Shown here: piece by piece, positions 63,847-64,000 of the stretch
Layout of the letters: each line of letters begins with the position of its first letter
How positions within the stretch are numbered: the first letter of the stretch is position 1
Origin: Saccharomyces mikatae IFO 1815
Taxonomy: Eukaryota > Ascomycota > Saccharomycetes > Saccharomycetales > Saccharomycetaceae
NCBI RefSeq assembly: GCF_947241705.1
Contig: NC_079271.1
Span: 372,001-436,000 of the forward strand
Length of the DNA stretch: 64,000 nt
Direction of reading: 5' to 3'
Notes under the pieces: model-generated
What the model saw: the letters and a program-made list of their open reading frames with translations, nothing else
Databases searched by the model: none
Told to the model about the DNA's origin: nothing
Position numbers and translations under genes: made by a program

Positions 63847-64000
63847 TATGTTCAATTGGAGAAAGTGAACAATCAGTTCATATGTAGATAAGTATGTTTG
63901 GCAAAGAAAATACTTGGAGTAGTGATGCTACTTTGGCGGATGTGAAGCGAAATCGGCCAAGCGGCTAAATGTCTGTTTTGATGACTTACTCCACTCTGAA
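63847..64000. other. Pericentromeric flank
   Basis: 154 bases to the window end. No gene is visible; in S. cerevisiae the next gene is CIT3 (YPR001W). Confidence 0.5.

Overview
The window is nuclear DNA of a budding yeast of the genus Saccharomyces. It carries 30 protein genes in the same order and on the same strands as the left arm of Saccharomyces cerevisiae chromosome XVI, from PHO85 (YPL031C) to HAT1 (YPL001W), and then a point centromere with CDEI, CDEII and CDEIII in the position of CEN16. Highly conserved proteins (Erg10, Pho85, MrpS16) look nearly identical to my memory of the S. cerevisiae proteins. Fast-evolving ones (Hat1, Hst2 tail, Rqc2, Ecm23, Sma1) differ at many residues and in length, so this is more likely a sister species than S. 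cerevisiae itself. I cannot name the species from sequence reading alone.

Layout. 0-12.4 kb: PHO85 (one 101-bp intron), TRM44, SUV3, ERG10, SMA1, SKS1, a 1.3-kb gene-poor stretch with two strong inverted repeats, and RMI1. 12.5-26.7 kb: MET12 and RAD1 (divergent), ECM23, ULP1, VTC3 and CTF19 (divergent, with Pho4-type and Reb1-type sites between them). 26.6-37.4 kb: IRC15 and SWI1 (divergent; SWI1 full of Asn and Gln repeats), HST2, CIP1, MRPS16. 37.7-49.9 kb: RRP12, TAF3, RET3, RQC2/TAE2, CHL1. 50-63.7 kb: TFC8, NCR1, AEP3, LSP1, ULA1, SNF8, HAT1. 63.7 kb to end: centromere and 154 bp beyond it.

The genes are ordinary housekeeping genes, not one pathway. Some functional links exist: Pho85 inhibits Pho4, and VTC3 (polyphosphate synthesis) carries two CACGTG boxes. 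Rmi1, Rad1 and Chl1 act in DNA repair or recombination; Ctf19, Irc15 and Chl1 act in chromosome segregation. Ret3, Snf8, Ncr1 and Lsp1 serve membrane traffic and membrane organisation; Ret3 and Snf8 act in trafficking, Ncr1 in vacuolar sterol handling. Suv3, MrpS16 and Aep3 serve mitochondrial gene expression.

I saw no transposon, LTR, tRNA, rRNA, CRISPR or virus-like element. I found no undescribed multi-gene system. The most useful second-look items are the centromere and its very close HAT1 neighbour, the 24-bp perfect palindrome and GC hairpin upstream of RMI1, the shortened RAD1 tail, the PHO-type regulatory module at VTC3, and the long convergent gap between SWI1 and HST2. Start codons were checked by hand: several long open frames run upstream of the true ATG only through GTG or TTG codons, and I used the ATG. 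Comparisons with S. cerevisiae lengths and residues are from memory.
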